This document shows positions 8,050-16,289 of a stretch of DNA of 64,000 nt, one piece after another. The stretch is from contig JALCDQ010000001.1 of assembly GCA_022641735.1 (NCBI GenBank), forward strand, positions 1 to 64,000. Reading direction: 5' to 3'. The DNA is from Prevotella sp. (GTDB lineage Bacteria; Bacteroidota; Bacteroidia; Bacteroidales; Bacteroidaceae). Numbering within the stretch: position 1 is the stretch's first letter; each line of letters begins with the position of its first letter. The notes below the pieces were generated by a model. That model worked only from the letters and a program-made list of their open reading frames with translations. It was not told the DNA's origin and ran no database searches. The position numbers and the translations under genes are program-made.

Positions 8050-9717
8050 TTATTTATTGAAATACAGGAAACGCTTGATGCTCTTCTTCGGAGTCTTCTC
8101 GAACTCCTCTTCATGAATGCGTATAGCCGACAACTTGCTGTATGCCGGCAGTTGGGCATTGAGATCTTGGCGGTTTTGCTCCATGATATTCTCAAGGTCG
8201 GTATTGTTGAAACCAAGCTGACGAGCCTCATCATAATCCGGGAATACCAATCCTACGAGCTTCTCACCCTCCTGAATAACCACGCTTTCGCTCACCATTG
8301 TCATGGAGTTCAGTTTATCTTCTATCTCCTCAGGGTAGATATTCTGACCGCTAGCTCCTAACAACATATTCTTGCTACGACCCTTGATAAAGACGTTGCC
8401 AGCCTCATCCATCGTGCCTAAATCTCCTGTATGGAACCATCCGTCAGCATCGATGGCTGCCTGAGTAGCCTCTTCATTCTTATAATATCCCAACATTACA
8501 TTAGGTCCTTTGGTAAGGATTTCCCCAGGAATATTGGCCGGGTCGGCACTTTCTATACGCACTTCCTGATGCAAAGCAGCACGTCCGCAAGAGCCTGGAA
8601 CGAATGTTGACCAATCCGAATAACAGATAATGGGGGCACATTCCGTAGCTCCATAACCCACTGTATATCGGAATCCTATCTTATGAAGGAAAGCTTCCAC
8701 CTCCTGATTGAAAGCTGCTCCTCCGATAATCACTTCACTGAAGTTTGCTCCGAAGGCATTCGTCACCTGCTCACAGATTTTCTCATTGACCTTTTTACTG
8801 ATTACCGGCATGTTGAGAAGCAGTTGTGTCAGGTTGTTCTGAATCTTCGGGAAGACACGTTTCTTGATGATTTTCTCGATAATGAGAGGCACCGAGATGA
8901 TGATTTTAGGCTTAACATCGGCAAAAGCCTGCGCTATGATGGCTGGAGACGGTACTCGCGTAAGGTAATATACGTGAGCTCCCGACAGGAATTCGAATAG
9001 GAATTCAAACGCCATGCCATACATGTGGGCCATTGGAAGAATACTGATAACGCTGTCATCCTTATGGAGTTGACTGCCAAGAACATCGATTGCAAAATCA
9101 AAATTGCTCCATAGTGCCCGATAAGGAATCATCACCCCCTTGGAGAAACCTGTCGTTCCACTGGTGTAATTGATAAGCGCCAACTCGTCAGGACTCTTCT
9201 CTATATAATATTTCACGTGTTCTTTACGGAAATACTTAGGGTATTTCTTGCCGAACATCTCATTCAAATGCTCACGAGCATAGGTGAGTTTATCAGTACG
9301 GGAAACGACTAATGAATAGTCAGGAATATAGATAATACCTTCCAAATCAGGCATCTTAGTCGCATCAATCACGGTGGCTACGATATCTCCCACAAAGAGA
9401 AACTTAGCTCCACTATGGTTGACGATGTTATGGATTTGGTCGGCTGTGAACTCATGTAATATAGGTACAGCTATCGCACCATAAGTAAGGGTTGCGAGAA
9501 ATGCGCATGCCCATGACGAAGAATTTCGTCCGCAGAGGGCAATCTTGTCACCACGATGTACTCCACCATTCTCAAAAAGGATATGGAGTTTCTCTATTTT
9601 ACGAGCTACATCATGATATTGTAGTGTGGCGCCTTTATAGTCTGTGAGGGCATCCAGATCCCAATTGTTGACAATAGCCTTTTCTATCAGTGCATTAAAA
9701 CTGGGGATTTCCAACAT
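8050..9717 (-). CDS. AMP-dependent synthetase/ligase (long-chain acyl-CoA ligase-like), copy 2
   Basis: ANL-superfamily adenylating enzyme that activates a carboxylate, probably a fatty acid, as acyl-AMP and then a thioester. 555 residues. Motifs in order: INYTSGTTGFSKGVM (phosphate loop, about residue 180), VGYGATECAP, DGWFHTGDLG, and a C-terminal Lys in KTPKKSIKRFL that is the expected adenylation lysine. It is a close paralogue, equal in length, of the gene immediately upstream (36 nt gap), so the pair is a tandem duplication. Substrate cannot be told from sequence; being co-transcribed with glf hints at envelope lipid or glycan acylation (inference). Confidence 0.85.
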   Translation of the reverse strand: MLEIPSFNALIEKAIVNNWDLDALTDYKGATLQYHDVARKIEKLHILFENGGVHRGDKIALCGRNSSSWACAFLATLTYGAIAVPILHEFTADQIHNIVNHSGAKFLFVGDIVATVIDATKMPDLEGIIYIPDYSLVVSRTDKLTYAREHLNEMFGKKYPKYFRKEHVKYYIEKSPDELALINYTSGTTGFSKGVMIPYRALWSNFDFAIDVLGSQLHKDDSVISILPMAHMYGMAFEFLFEFLSGAHVYYLTRVPSPAIIAQAFADVKPKIIISVPLIIEKIIKKRVFPKIQNNLTQLLLNMPVISKKVNEKICEQVTNAFGANFSEVIIGGAAFNQEVEAFLHKIGFRYTVGYGATECAPIICYSDWSTFVPGSCGRAALHQEVRIESADPANIPGEILTKGPNVMLGYYKNEEATQAAIDADGWFHTGDLGTMDEAGNVFIKGRSKNMLLGASGQNIYPEEIEDKLNSMTMVSESVVIQEGEKLVGLVFPDYDEARQLGFNNTDLENIMEQNRQDLNAQLPAYSKLSAIRIHEEEFEKTPKKSIKRFLYFNK

Positions 9718-9752
9718 AGTATGTTTGTTTTTTGTTTTTATTAAATAGAGTT

Positions 9753-11420
9753 TTACACTGCGTTTTGGTAAAGATAACGCTTAATACTCTTCTTTGGAGT
9801 CTTCTCAAACTCTTTATTGTGGAGCTTGATTGTTGAGAGTTTACAGAAAGATGGCAACTCTTTATTGAGTTCTATACGATTCTGTTCCATTATATTTTGC
9901 AAGTCTTCTTCGGAGAAACCCATCGAACGGGCCTCCTCTACATCAGGATATACAAGCCCAACGAGCTTCTCTCCATTTTGTATTATCAGACTTTCATTAA
10001 CCATCGCCATAGAGTTGAGCTTGTCTTCTATCTCTTCCGGATAGATATTCTGCCCTGAAGAACCCAGCAACATGTTCTTGATACGCCCACGGATAAATAG
10101 ATGTCCGTCGGTACTCATTGTGCCTAAATCACCCGTATGAAACCATCCTTCGGGGTCGATGACAGCCTTTGTAGCCTGTTCATTCTTATAATATCCGAGC
10201 ATCACATTCGTTCCACGCGTGATAATCTCTCCAGGTCGTTGCTCAGGAGAGTCACTCAATATCTTCACATCCATGTGCTTTGCGGGAGTACCACATGACC
10301 CTGACACGAAATCTTTATAGTCGCTGAAGGCTATCATGGGCGCTGTCTCAGTGGTACCATACCCTATCGTAATCGGAAAATCGATATTGACAAAGAACTG
10401 TTCCACCTCTTTATTAAGGCCCGCTCCTCCCACTATGATCTCATAAAGATTGCTTCCAAACACCTCTCTGACACGCTCACAAATCGAGGCTTTCACCTTT
10501 TTATTGATGACAGGCATGTTGAGCAACAGCTTCATCTTATTGTTTTGCACATCTGGGAATATCTTTTTGCGCACTATTTTCTCCACAATCATCGGCACAG
10601 AAACCACCAATGCCGGACGAATCTCTTCAAAAGCCTCAGCTATAATGGTAGGACTCGGCAGACGAGTAAGAAAATATATGTGGTTACCATAGCAGAACTG
10701 GAGGATGAATTCACAAGTAAGTCCATACATGTGAGCCATCGGAAGGATACTGAGAACCTTGCTGTCATGCTTTAATTTGGAAGCTACAGCCTCCAACAAG
10801 AAGTCTATATTGCCCCAAAGAGCACGATAAGGAATCACCACACCCTTAGAAAATCCCGTCGTACCACTGGTATAATTGATCATTGCAACTTCATCTGCTT
10901 CATCCTGATGATAATGCACATGCTCCTTTCTGAAATACTTTGGGAAGCGCTGACAGAAAAGTTCATTCAGGTGTTCACGGGCATAAGTGAGCTTTTCTGA
11001 ACGTGAAAGAACAAGTGAATAATCAGGAATATAGATGATACCTTCCAAATTCGGCATCTGTGCAGCATCTAATATGGCAGCCACTACATCACCTTCAAAA
11101 AGTAATTTGGCATCGCTATGCTTGACAATATTATAAATCTGCTCGGGCAAAAACTCGTGTTGGATGGGCACTGCAACAGCTCCATAGGTGAGAATAGCAA
11201 GAAACGCAACGGCCCAATTAGAACTGTTACGACCGCACAAAGCAATCTTGTCTCCTGCCGATACTCCACAATTTTCAAATAAAATGTGAAGTTTCTCTAT
11301 TTTCCGAGCAACATCATGATACTGAAGTGTAGAGCCTTTATAGTCCGTAAGAGAGTCTTTATCCCAATTTTTTGTGATGCTTTGCTCAATATACAAATTA
11401 AAGCTTGGTATAGTGTTCAT
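9753..11420 (-). CDS. AMP-dependent synthetase/ligase (long-chain acyl-CoA ligase-like), copy 1
   Basis: First gene of a three-gene operon with its paralogue and glf. 555 residues, with INYTSGTTGFSKGVV, IGYGTTETAPM, EGWFHTGDLG and the C-terminal KKSIKRYLYQ lysine, so adenylation and thioester-forming conformations should both be possible. Many blocks are identical to copy 2 (for example LQYHDVARKIEKLHILFEN and QNIYPEEIEDKLNSM), with divergence concentrated in the central substrate-binding region, which suggests two substrates rather than recent redundancy. A well-formed promoter (TTTG and TAACTTTG spaced 19 bp) sits 24-54 nt upstream. Confidence 0.86.
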   Translation of the reverse strand: MNTIPSFNLYIEQSITKNWDKDSLTDYKGSTLQYHDVARKIEKLHILFENCGVSAGDKIALCGRNSSNWAVAFLAILTYGAVAVPIQHEFLPEQIYNIVKHSDAKLLFEGDVVAAILDAAQMPNLEGIIYIPDYSLVLSRSEKLTYAREHLNELFCQRFPKYFRKEHVHYHQDEADEVAMINYTSGTTGFSKGVVIPYRALWGNIDFLLEAVASKLKHDSKVLSILPMAHMYGLTCEFILQFCYGNHIYFLTRLPSPTIIAEAFEEIRPALVVSVPMIVEKIVRKKIFPDVQNNKMKLLLNMPVINKKVKASICERVREVFGSNLYEIIVGGAGLNKEVEQFFVNIDFPITIGYGTTETAPMIAFSDYKDFVSGSCGTPAKHMDVKILSDSPEQRPGEIITRGTNVMLGYYKNEQATKAVIDPEGWFHTGDLGTMSTDGHLFIRGRIKNMLLGSSGQNIYPEEIEDKLNSMAMVNESLIIQNGEKLVGLVYPDVEEARSMGFSEEDLQNIMEQNRIELNKELPSFCKLSTIKLHNKEFEKTPKKSIKRYLYQNAV

Positions 11421-11443
11421 TGCACAAACTCCAAATTTTTGTG

Positions 11444-11474
11444 CAAAGTTACTATCTTATTTACACATTTCAAA
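11444..11474 (-). promoter_or_regulatory. Promoter of the acyl ligase-glf operon
   Basis: On the minus strand a -33 TTTG (11471-11474) and a -7 TAACTTTG (11444-11451) are separated by 19 bp, an excellent match to the Bacteroidota primary sigma consensus. The leader would be only about 20 nt. Confidence 0.7.
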
Positions 11475-11593
11475 ACTTTTTGTGCAATATTTTGCCTTAA
11501 ATTGAAATATTTTTGCAATATCTCAAAACTTGCACACTCCATTGAAATGTGCATTGTCCGATATGTCTTTTGCGTTGTTCGATTTGCCCAAAT

Positions 11594-12841
11594 TTACTCA
11601 TATCGCATGCTCTTGGCAGGATGAATGTGAGAAATCAGATAACTTGGAGCTATCAAAACAAAGATGCTCACAAGCAAGGTGGCTATATTCAGCAGGATAA
11701 ATACAGGTATATTGATTTCTACAGGCACTGTGGAGACATAATAAGTAGTAGGATTGAGCTTGACCAAACCTGTAAAATGTTGCAACAAAATGATGCCAAT
11801 TCCCAGCAGATTGCCAATAAGCAGACCCTTGCCGATGATGAAGACGGCAAACCAAAGGAAGGTCTTGCGAATCATACGATTACGTGCACCCAAGGCTTTA
11901 AGCACTCCTATCATGGTAGTACGTTCCAAAATGATGATGAGCAGGCCGCTTATCATGGTAACTCCCGCCACTGCAATCATCAGCACGAGTATCATCCACA
12001 CGTTCAAATCGAGAAGGTCGAGCCAATGGAAAATGTTGGGATTCACTTCTTGGATAGTGCGTGAGGAATAGGTTTCGCCATAGTGGTCTTCCGTCCGATT
12101 CACCTTATTAATAAGTATCTGTTCCGTTTCCGCCAACTTACTGAAATCTTTTACGGTGAGCTCAGCGCCTGATGTCTGGTCAGGCTCCCATCCGTTAAGC
12201 TTCACAGCCGTGTAAAGATCGGTGAAACAAGTCACTTGGTCGTATTGCGTCAGATTGGTTTGATAGATACCGCAAATGGTAAAACGGCGAGCTCTAACGC
12301 CTTGATGGTCAATAAAATAGGCGAAAATCTTATCGCCACACTTAAGATTGAGCTTATCCGCCATGATTTTCGAGATGAGTATCTTATTGTGGCTGGCTTC
12401 ATCAGAGAACTTAGGGATAGAGCCTTCCACCATATTCTCATGGATGAAAGTGGAGTCAAACTCAGGTCCGACACCTTTGAAAGCAACCCCGAGAAAGTCA
12501 GTGTTGGTCTTCAGAATGCCCTGTTTAAGGGCAAAGCGCTCCACATGCTTCACACCGGGAGTATTCTTGAGCACGGCCATCATCGAGTCATCCATCTGAA
12601 TAGGATATTGCTCATCGCCTTGGAGGGTCATGAAATCACCTACCTGAATATGACTTCCGAAGCCAATGACCTTATTTTGGATTGAATGTTTGAAGCCGAA
12701 AACCACGCTCAGAGATACCAGCATAACCGCCAATCCGATGGCTACACCTGCGGTAGCTATCCTTATTGCCGGACGCGAAACTTTGCGTTTGTCACCTTGG
12801 TCACTGTATATTCTTCTTGCTATAAATAAAGGTAAGTTCAT
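11594..12841 (-). CDS. FtsX/LolC-like ABC transporter permease
   Basis: Inner-membrane permease of the FtsX/MacB/LolCE class, 415 residues. One N-terminal helix (GVAIGLAVMLVSLSVVFGF, about residues 32-50) is followed by a large periplasmic domain (about 55-270) and three C-terminal helices (about 280-400), the usual topology. LolC/LolE partners extract lipoproteins for outer-membrane sorting, but MacB-like exporters share the fold. No cognate ATPase is adjacent, so the partner must be encoded elsewhere. It lies downstream of the aminotransferase and is separated from it by a 22-bp repeat array. Confidence 0.8.
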   Translation of the reverse strand: MNLPLFIARRIYSDQGDKRKVSRPAIRIATAGVAIGLAVMLVSLSVVFGFKHSIQNKVIGFGSHIQVGDFMTLQGDEQYPIQMDDSMMAVLKNTPGVKHVERFALKQGILKTNTDFLGVAFKGVGPEFDSTFIHENMVEGSIPKFSDEASHNKILISKIMADKLNLKCGDKIFAYFIDHQGVRARRFTICGIYQTNLTQYDQVTCFTDLYTAVKLNGWEPDQTSGAELTVKDFSKLAETEQILINKVNRTEDHYGETYSSRTIQEVNPNIFHWLDLLDLNVWMILVLMIAVAGVTMISGLLIIILERTTMIGVLKALGARNRMIRKTFLWFAVFIIGKGLLIGNLLGIGIILLQHFTGLVKLNPTTYYVSTVPVEINIPVFILLNIATLLVSIFVLIAPSYLISHIHPAKSMRYE

Positions 12842-12862
12842 GTTCTATTTTTTCTTATTTTG

Positions 12863-12946
12863 TAAACAACGGTTGTTTACCTTGTAAGTAATGGTCTTTT
12901 ACCCCCTAAACAACGGTCTTTTACCTCGTAGATAACGGCTTTTTAC
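12863..12946. repeat. 22-bp palindrome array B (4 units)
   Basis: Units start at 12863, 12885, 12907 and 12929, exactly 22 bp apart. Unit 1 with its preceding G is a perfect odd palindrome: GTAAACAAC-G-GTTGTTTAC. The others (TAAGTAATGGTCTTTTAC, TAAACAACGGTCTTTTAC, TAGATAACGGCTTTTTAC) keep the flanking TA...TTTAC and vary in the centre. The array ends 5 bp short of the aminotransferase stop codon on the minus strand, i.e. it directly follows that gene. Confidence 0.82.
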
Positions 12947-12951
12947 AAGCC

Positions 12952-14160
12952 TCATCCTTCCTCCATGACTCTTCCGGGATATTCCTCAAGGGCTTTGCGG
13001 AGAATAAAGAGCGCCCGCTCCAAGTCTTCTTTTTTGAGCACATAAGCGATACGCACCTCATTGCGACCAGCTCCCGGCGTTGTATAGAAGCCTTCCGCAG
13101 GGGCTGTCATAACGGTTTCTCCCTCATAATCAAACGTTTCCAAGCACCAACGGCAGAACTTCTCAGAATCATCAACAGGCAGTTTCGCTACCGTATAGAA
13201 GGCTCCCATCGGTATCGGAGAATACACTCCAGGAATGCGATTGAGGCCATCGATAAGCACTTTTCTTCTCTCCACATACTCATCATATACGTCCCGATAA
13301 TACTCTTCGGGAGCATCCAGCGAGGCTTCAGCCACTATCTGCCCTATCAAAGGCGGCGAGAGGCGGGCCTGACAGAACTTCATCACGGCCTTTCGCACCT
13401 CTGCGTTCTTGGTTATCAACGCCCCAATGCGCAAGCCACACTCACTATAACGCTTTGAAACAGAGTCGATTAAGATTGTATTTTGCTCGATTCCCTCCAA
13501 GTGCATGGCACTGATATAAGGAGAACCGGTATAGATGTACTCCCGATAAACTTCATCCGAGAAGAGGTAAAGGTCATATTTCTTTACCAGCTCCTTTATC
13601 TGATTCATTTCCCTGCGTGTGTAGAGATACCCCGTAGGGTTGTTGGGATTACAAATCATAATGGCACGCGTGCGCTCATTAATCAGTTCCTCAAACTTCT
13701 CCACACGAGGAAGAGCGAAGCCCTCCTCTATTGTTGTGGCTATCGTCCGTATCTTTGCGCCCGCACTAACGGCAAAAGCCATATAGTTAGCATAAGCCGG
13801 TTCCGGGATAATAATCTCATCTCCAGGGTTTAAAGTGCTCATGAATGCAAACAAAACAGCCTCTGAGCCTCCCGATGTGATGATGATATCATCCGCCGTA
13901 ACATGGATGTTATACTTATTATAATAATGTGTAAGCTTCTCGCGATAGCTTCTGATGCCCTGCGAGGGAGAGTACTCCAGCACCTTACGGTCTATCTTTT
14001 TAAGAGCGTCAAGACCGCATTGAGGGGTTGGAAGGTCGGGCTGACCTATATTGAGATGATAGACTTTGATACCCCTGTCAGTTGCTGCTTGGGCAAGGGG
14101 AGCCAACTTTCTGATTGGCGATTCGGGCATTTCCAGTCCTCGTGTAGATATTTCCGGCAT
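12952..14160 (-). CDS. Class I/II pyridoxal-phosphate aminotransferase
   Basis: Fold-type I aminotransferase, 402 residues. Seen: the substrate-loop region VYHLNIGQPDLPTPQ, the phosphate-binding TSGGSEAVLFAF, MICNPNNPTGYLY, and the Schiff-base lysine in LIDSVSKRYSECGLRIGALI. The Arg of ...GRNEVRIAYV near the C-terminus would bind the substrate carboxylate. Overall layout resembles aspartate/aromatic aminotransferases of the AspC Igamma subgroup; the amino donor cannot be fixed from sequence. It is monocistronic or heads a unit with the permease, and its promoter is divergent from that of the DUF4494 gene. Confidence 0.85.
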   Translation of the reverse strand: MPEISTRGLEMPESPIRKLAPLAQAATDRGIKVYHLNIGQPDLPTPQCGLDALKKIDRKVLEYSPSQGIRSYREKLTHYYNKYNIHVTADDIIITSGGSEAVLFAFMSTLNPGDEIIIPEPAYANYMAFAVSAGAKIRTIATTIEEGFALPRVEKFEELINERTRAIMICNPNNPTGYLYTRREMNQIKELVKKYDLYLFSDEVYREYIYTGSPYISAMHLEGIEQNTILIDSVSKRYSECGLRIGALITKNAEVRKAVMKFCQARLSPPLIGQIVAEASLDAPEEYYRDVYDEYVERRKVLIDGLNRIPGVYSPIPMGAFYTVAKLPVDDSEKFCRWCLETFDYEGETVMTAPAEGFYTTPGAGRNEVRIAYVLKKEDLERALFILRKALEEYPGRVMEEG

Positions 14161-14185
14161 AATCTGCTTGTAATTATATTTGATG

Positions 14186-14193
14186 CAAAGTTA
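14186..14193 (-). promoter_or_regulatory. -7 box for the aminotransferase gene
   Basis: TAACTTTG on the minus strand, about 26 nt upstream of the ATG. It lies 43 bp from the divergent -7 box at 14237, so the two promoters share one regulatory region. Confidence 0.55.
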
Positions 14194-14236
14194 GTTATTT
14201 TTTTCCATATAGGCACTTAATTCTAAAAAAAATAAG

Positions 14237-14244
14237 TATCTTTG
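14237..14244 (+). promoter_or_regulatory. -7 box for the DUF4494-yggS unit
   Basis: TATCTTTG, about 27 nt upstream of the start at 14271; fits TAnnTTTG. No clear -33 TTTG. Confidence 0.55.
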
Positions 14245-14270
14245 CATTTGCAAAAATATTAAAAAAGACT

Positions 14271-14768
14271 ATGAGAAGTAGAACATCCAAATGGTTTGAA
14301 ACCTCCATTCGCTATGAAAAAACGATGGAAGACGGTATGAATAAAGCAGTGACAGAACTCTATGTGGTTGATGCCTTGAGCTTTGCAGAGGCAGAAGAAT
14401 CCATCACAAAAGAGATGTCTTCCTATATAAGCGGCGAGTTCAACGTGAAGAATATCACGCCTGCTACTTACGGGGAGATATTCTTCAGCGACAATGCCAA
14501 CGATGACCGCTGGTATAAGACACGCCTGCAATTCATCACTATCGATGAGAAAACGGAGAAGGAAAAGCGTTCCACCGTCACCTATCTGATGCAAGCCGCC
14601 ACCATCAATGGCGCTATCAAGAACATAGATGAGGTTATGAAAGACACTATGATTGATTATGTTATCGCCGGAGTAAGCGAGACTAAGGTGATGGATGTCT
14701 ATGAGCACAAGGCTGCAACGCCAAAGGAAGAAACCAACGACAAGCCTGAATACGAGGAGGGAAAATGA
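14271..14768 (+). CDS. DUF4494 family protein
   Basis: 165-residue soluble protein that I recognise as the Bacteroidota DUF4494 family by its N-terminus (MRSRTSKWFETSIRYEKTME, followed by the VTELYVVDALSFAEAE stretch). No signal peptide or membrane segment. No catalytic motif is apparent and no function is known to me. The C-terminal 20 residues are charged and look disordered. Its last four bases overlap the first ATG of the YggS-type gene (ATGA), so the two are translationally coupled, which hints at a link with vitamin B6 or amino-acid homeostasis. Confidence 0.8.
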   Translation: MRSRTSKWFETSIRYEKTMEDGMNKAVTELYVVDALSFAEAEESITKEMSSYISGEFNVKNITPATYGEIFFSDNANDDRWYKTRLQFITIDEKTEKEKRSTVTYLMQAATINGAIKNIDEVMKDTMIDYVIAGVSETKVMDVYEHKAATPKEETNDKPEYEEGK

Positions 14769-15442
14769 TGAATGTTGATGTAGCAAGCAATCTACACGAG
14801 GTGTTGGGCCGTCTGCCTGAGGGCGTTAGATTAGTTGCCATCAGCAAATTTCATCCCAACGAGTATATAGAAGCTGCTTACAAGGAGGGTCAGCGCTTGT
14901 TTGGCGAGAGCCACGAGCAGGAGCTCCAGCAGAAAGTAAGCAGTCTTCCGAAGGATATCGAGTGGCATTTCATCGGCCATCTGCAAACGAATAAGGTGAA
15001 GTTCATAGCCCCTTACATCTCTATGATTGAGGCTGTGGACTCCATGAAGCTATTAAAGGAAATCAACAAGCAGGCTTTGAAGAACGACAGAGTCATCAAG
15101 GTGCTGCTGGAACTGCATATTGCAGAGGAAGAAACAAAATATGGACTGACCTTAGATGCCTGTCGCCAGCTATTGGAAGATGGCGAATGGAGGCAATTGG
15201 AGAATGTGCGTATCTGCGGATTGATGATGATGGCCTCGAATATAGATGATGAAAAGCAGATTGCCAAAGAGTTTGACATGGCTGCGGATTTCTTTGATGA
15301 GGTGAAAGAAAAATACTTCAAGGCTGACGATAGTTTCTCTGAACGCTCATGGGGAATGAGCCATGACTATCAGATAGCCGTTCAGCACCGCTCCACTTTG
15401 GTAAGAGTAGGCACCTCTATATTCGGTCCTAGGGTTTATTAA
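14765..15442 (+). CDS. YggS family pyridoxal-phosphate homeostasis protein
   Basis: Non-catalytic PLP-binding TIM-barrel protein of the YggS/PLPBP family, involved in vitamin B6 and amino-acid balance. 225 residues. Seen: the PLP lysine in VRLVAISKFHP, WHFIGHLQTNKVKF, GLMMMASN, and the phosphate-binding C-terminal block GMSHDYQIAVQHRSTLVRVG ending with IFGPR. Two adjacent ATGs open the frame (MMNVDVASN), and the first overlaps the DUF4494 stop. A 22-bp array starts about 40 bp after its stop codon, in the gap to the convergent Crp/Fnr gene. Confidence 0.92.
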   Translation: MMNVDVASNLHEVLGRLPEGVRLVAISKFHPNEYIEAAYKEGQRLFGESHEQELQQKVSSLPKDIEWHFIGHLQTNKVKFIAPYISMIEAVDSMKLLKEINKQALKNDRVIKVLLELHIAEEETKYGLTLDACRQLLEDGEWRQLENVRICGLMMMASNIDDEKQIAKEFDMAADFFDEVKEKYFKADDSFSERSWGMSHDYQIAVQHRSTLVRVGTSIFGPRVY

Positions 15443-15481
15443 GATAACTTCCGATTTGCCGAAAGATAACCACGTGTTTTG

Positions 15482-15587
15482 CTGTGAATTACTTTTTACG
15501 ATGCAAAACAACTTGTTTTACCTAACAAAATAGACTGAATTGTTCAACAAAATAGACTAAATTGCCAGACAAAACAGTCTATTTTGT
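15482..15587. repeat. 22-bp palindrome array C (5 units, variant core)
   Basis: Units begin at 15482, 15504, 15526, 15548 and 15570. Unit 2 contains the perfect odd palindrome AAAACAA-C-TTGTTTT. Units 3-5 carry a different centre (CAAAATAGACTGAATTGT, CAAAATAGACTAAATTGC, CAAAACAGTCTATTTTGT); unit 5 is partly the reverse complement of units 3 and 4. The 22-bp period is the same as in the other arrays although the core differs. It lies between the convergent yggS-type and Crp/Fnr genes. Confidence 0.8.
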
Positions 15588-15660
15588 CAAACTAATAATG
15601 ATTAAGAGCATTGCAATAGATAACCTTTTCTATCGTAGATAGCTATATTCTGCCCGAAAA

Positions 15661-16254
15661 TCAACCTTTCAATGCCGCCGTACGAACCCTGCTCAGCGTC
15701 TCTGGAGTCATCTGCAAATAGCTGGCAACGTACACCAAAGGAGCACGCATCACTACCTGCGGCATCAGTTTACACATCTTCTGATAACGGTCTTGAGCAG
15801 CTTCAAAGCGCACAAGGTCGGCATGTACCTGCGAGAGTATCAAGCTCTCTTCCAATATCTTACGGTATAATATTTGGATATTCGAGTTATGCAGAGCCAC
15901 TTGCTCTAGTCTTGCTTTTGGCAAAGCATATACCAAAGTCGGCTCCAAAGCCTCTATCTGCAAACGAGTAGGCTCTTCTTTGAAGAGACTTTCGATACAC
16001 ATCACGATGCCTCCTTCGACAGAAAGGTGCTCCGTAAGCTCTTTGCCGTTCTTAAAATAATACTGTCTGACCAGTCCTCGAGCAATATATAAGATGTCTT
16101 TACAAACATCTCCTTCCGATAGAAGCATTTGTCCCTTCAGATATTTACGAGGGACTAAGATGCTCTCAAGTACATCCAGCTCGTCATGAGTCATGGTACT
16201 GTACTTTCGTGCTAATTCTCTTGCTATGTCTCGAGTTGTGTTGAATATTTCCAT
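15661..16254 (-). CDS. Crp/Fnr family transcriptional regulator
   Basis: 197-residue regulator with an N-terminal cyclic-nucleotide-binding-like beta-roll (about residues 25-120, containing LKGQMLLSEGDVCKDILYIA and RGLVRQYYFKNGKELTEHLS) and a short C-terminal helix-turn-helix, PLVYVASYLQMTPETLSRVR. No Fnr-type cysteine cluster is visible, and the phosphate-binding Arg-Ser pair of true CRP is not evident, so the ligand is unknown. Bacteroidota hold many such short Crp/Fnr paralogues. It lies 35 nt downstream of lepA on the same strand and may be read from the same transcript. Confidence 0.85.
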   Translation of the reverse strand: MEIFNTTRDIARELARKYSTMTHDELDVLESILVPRKYLKGQMLLSEGDVCKDILYIARGLVRQYYFKNGKELTEHLSVEGGIVMCIESLFKEEPTRLQIEALEPTLVYALPKARLEQVALHNSNIQILYRKILEESLILSQVHADLVRFEAAQDRYQKMCKLMPQVVMRAPLVYVASYLQMTPETLSRVRTAALKG

Positions 16255-16289
16255 GGATTAACCTCCTTTTCCTATTATATCATGTTTTA

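Noticed and set aside
8050..11420. Assembly duplication of the acyl ligase genes
   Set aside because: The two copies differ throughout the central region and in the flanking DNA, so they are genuine paralogues.
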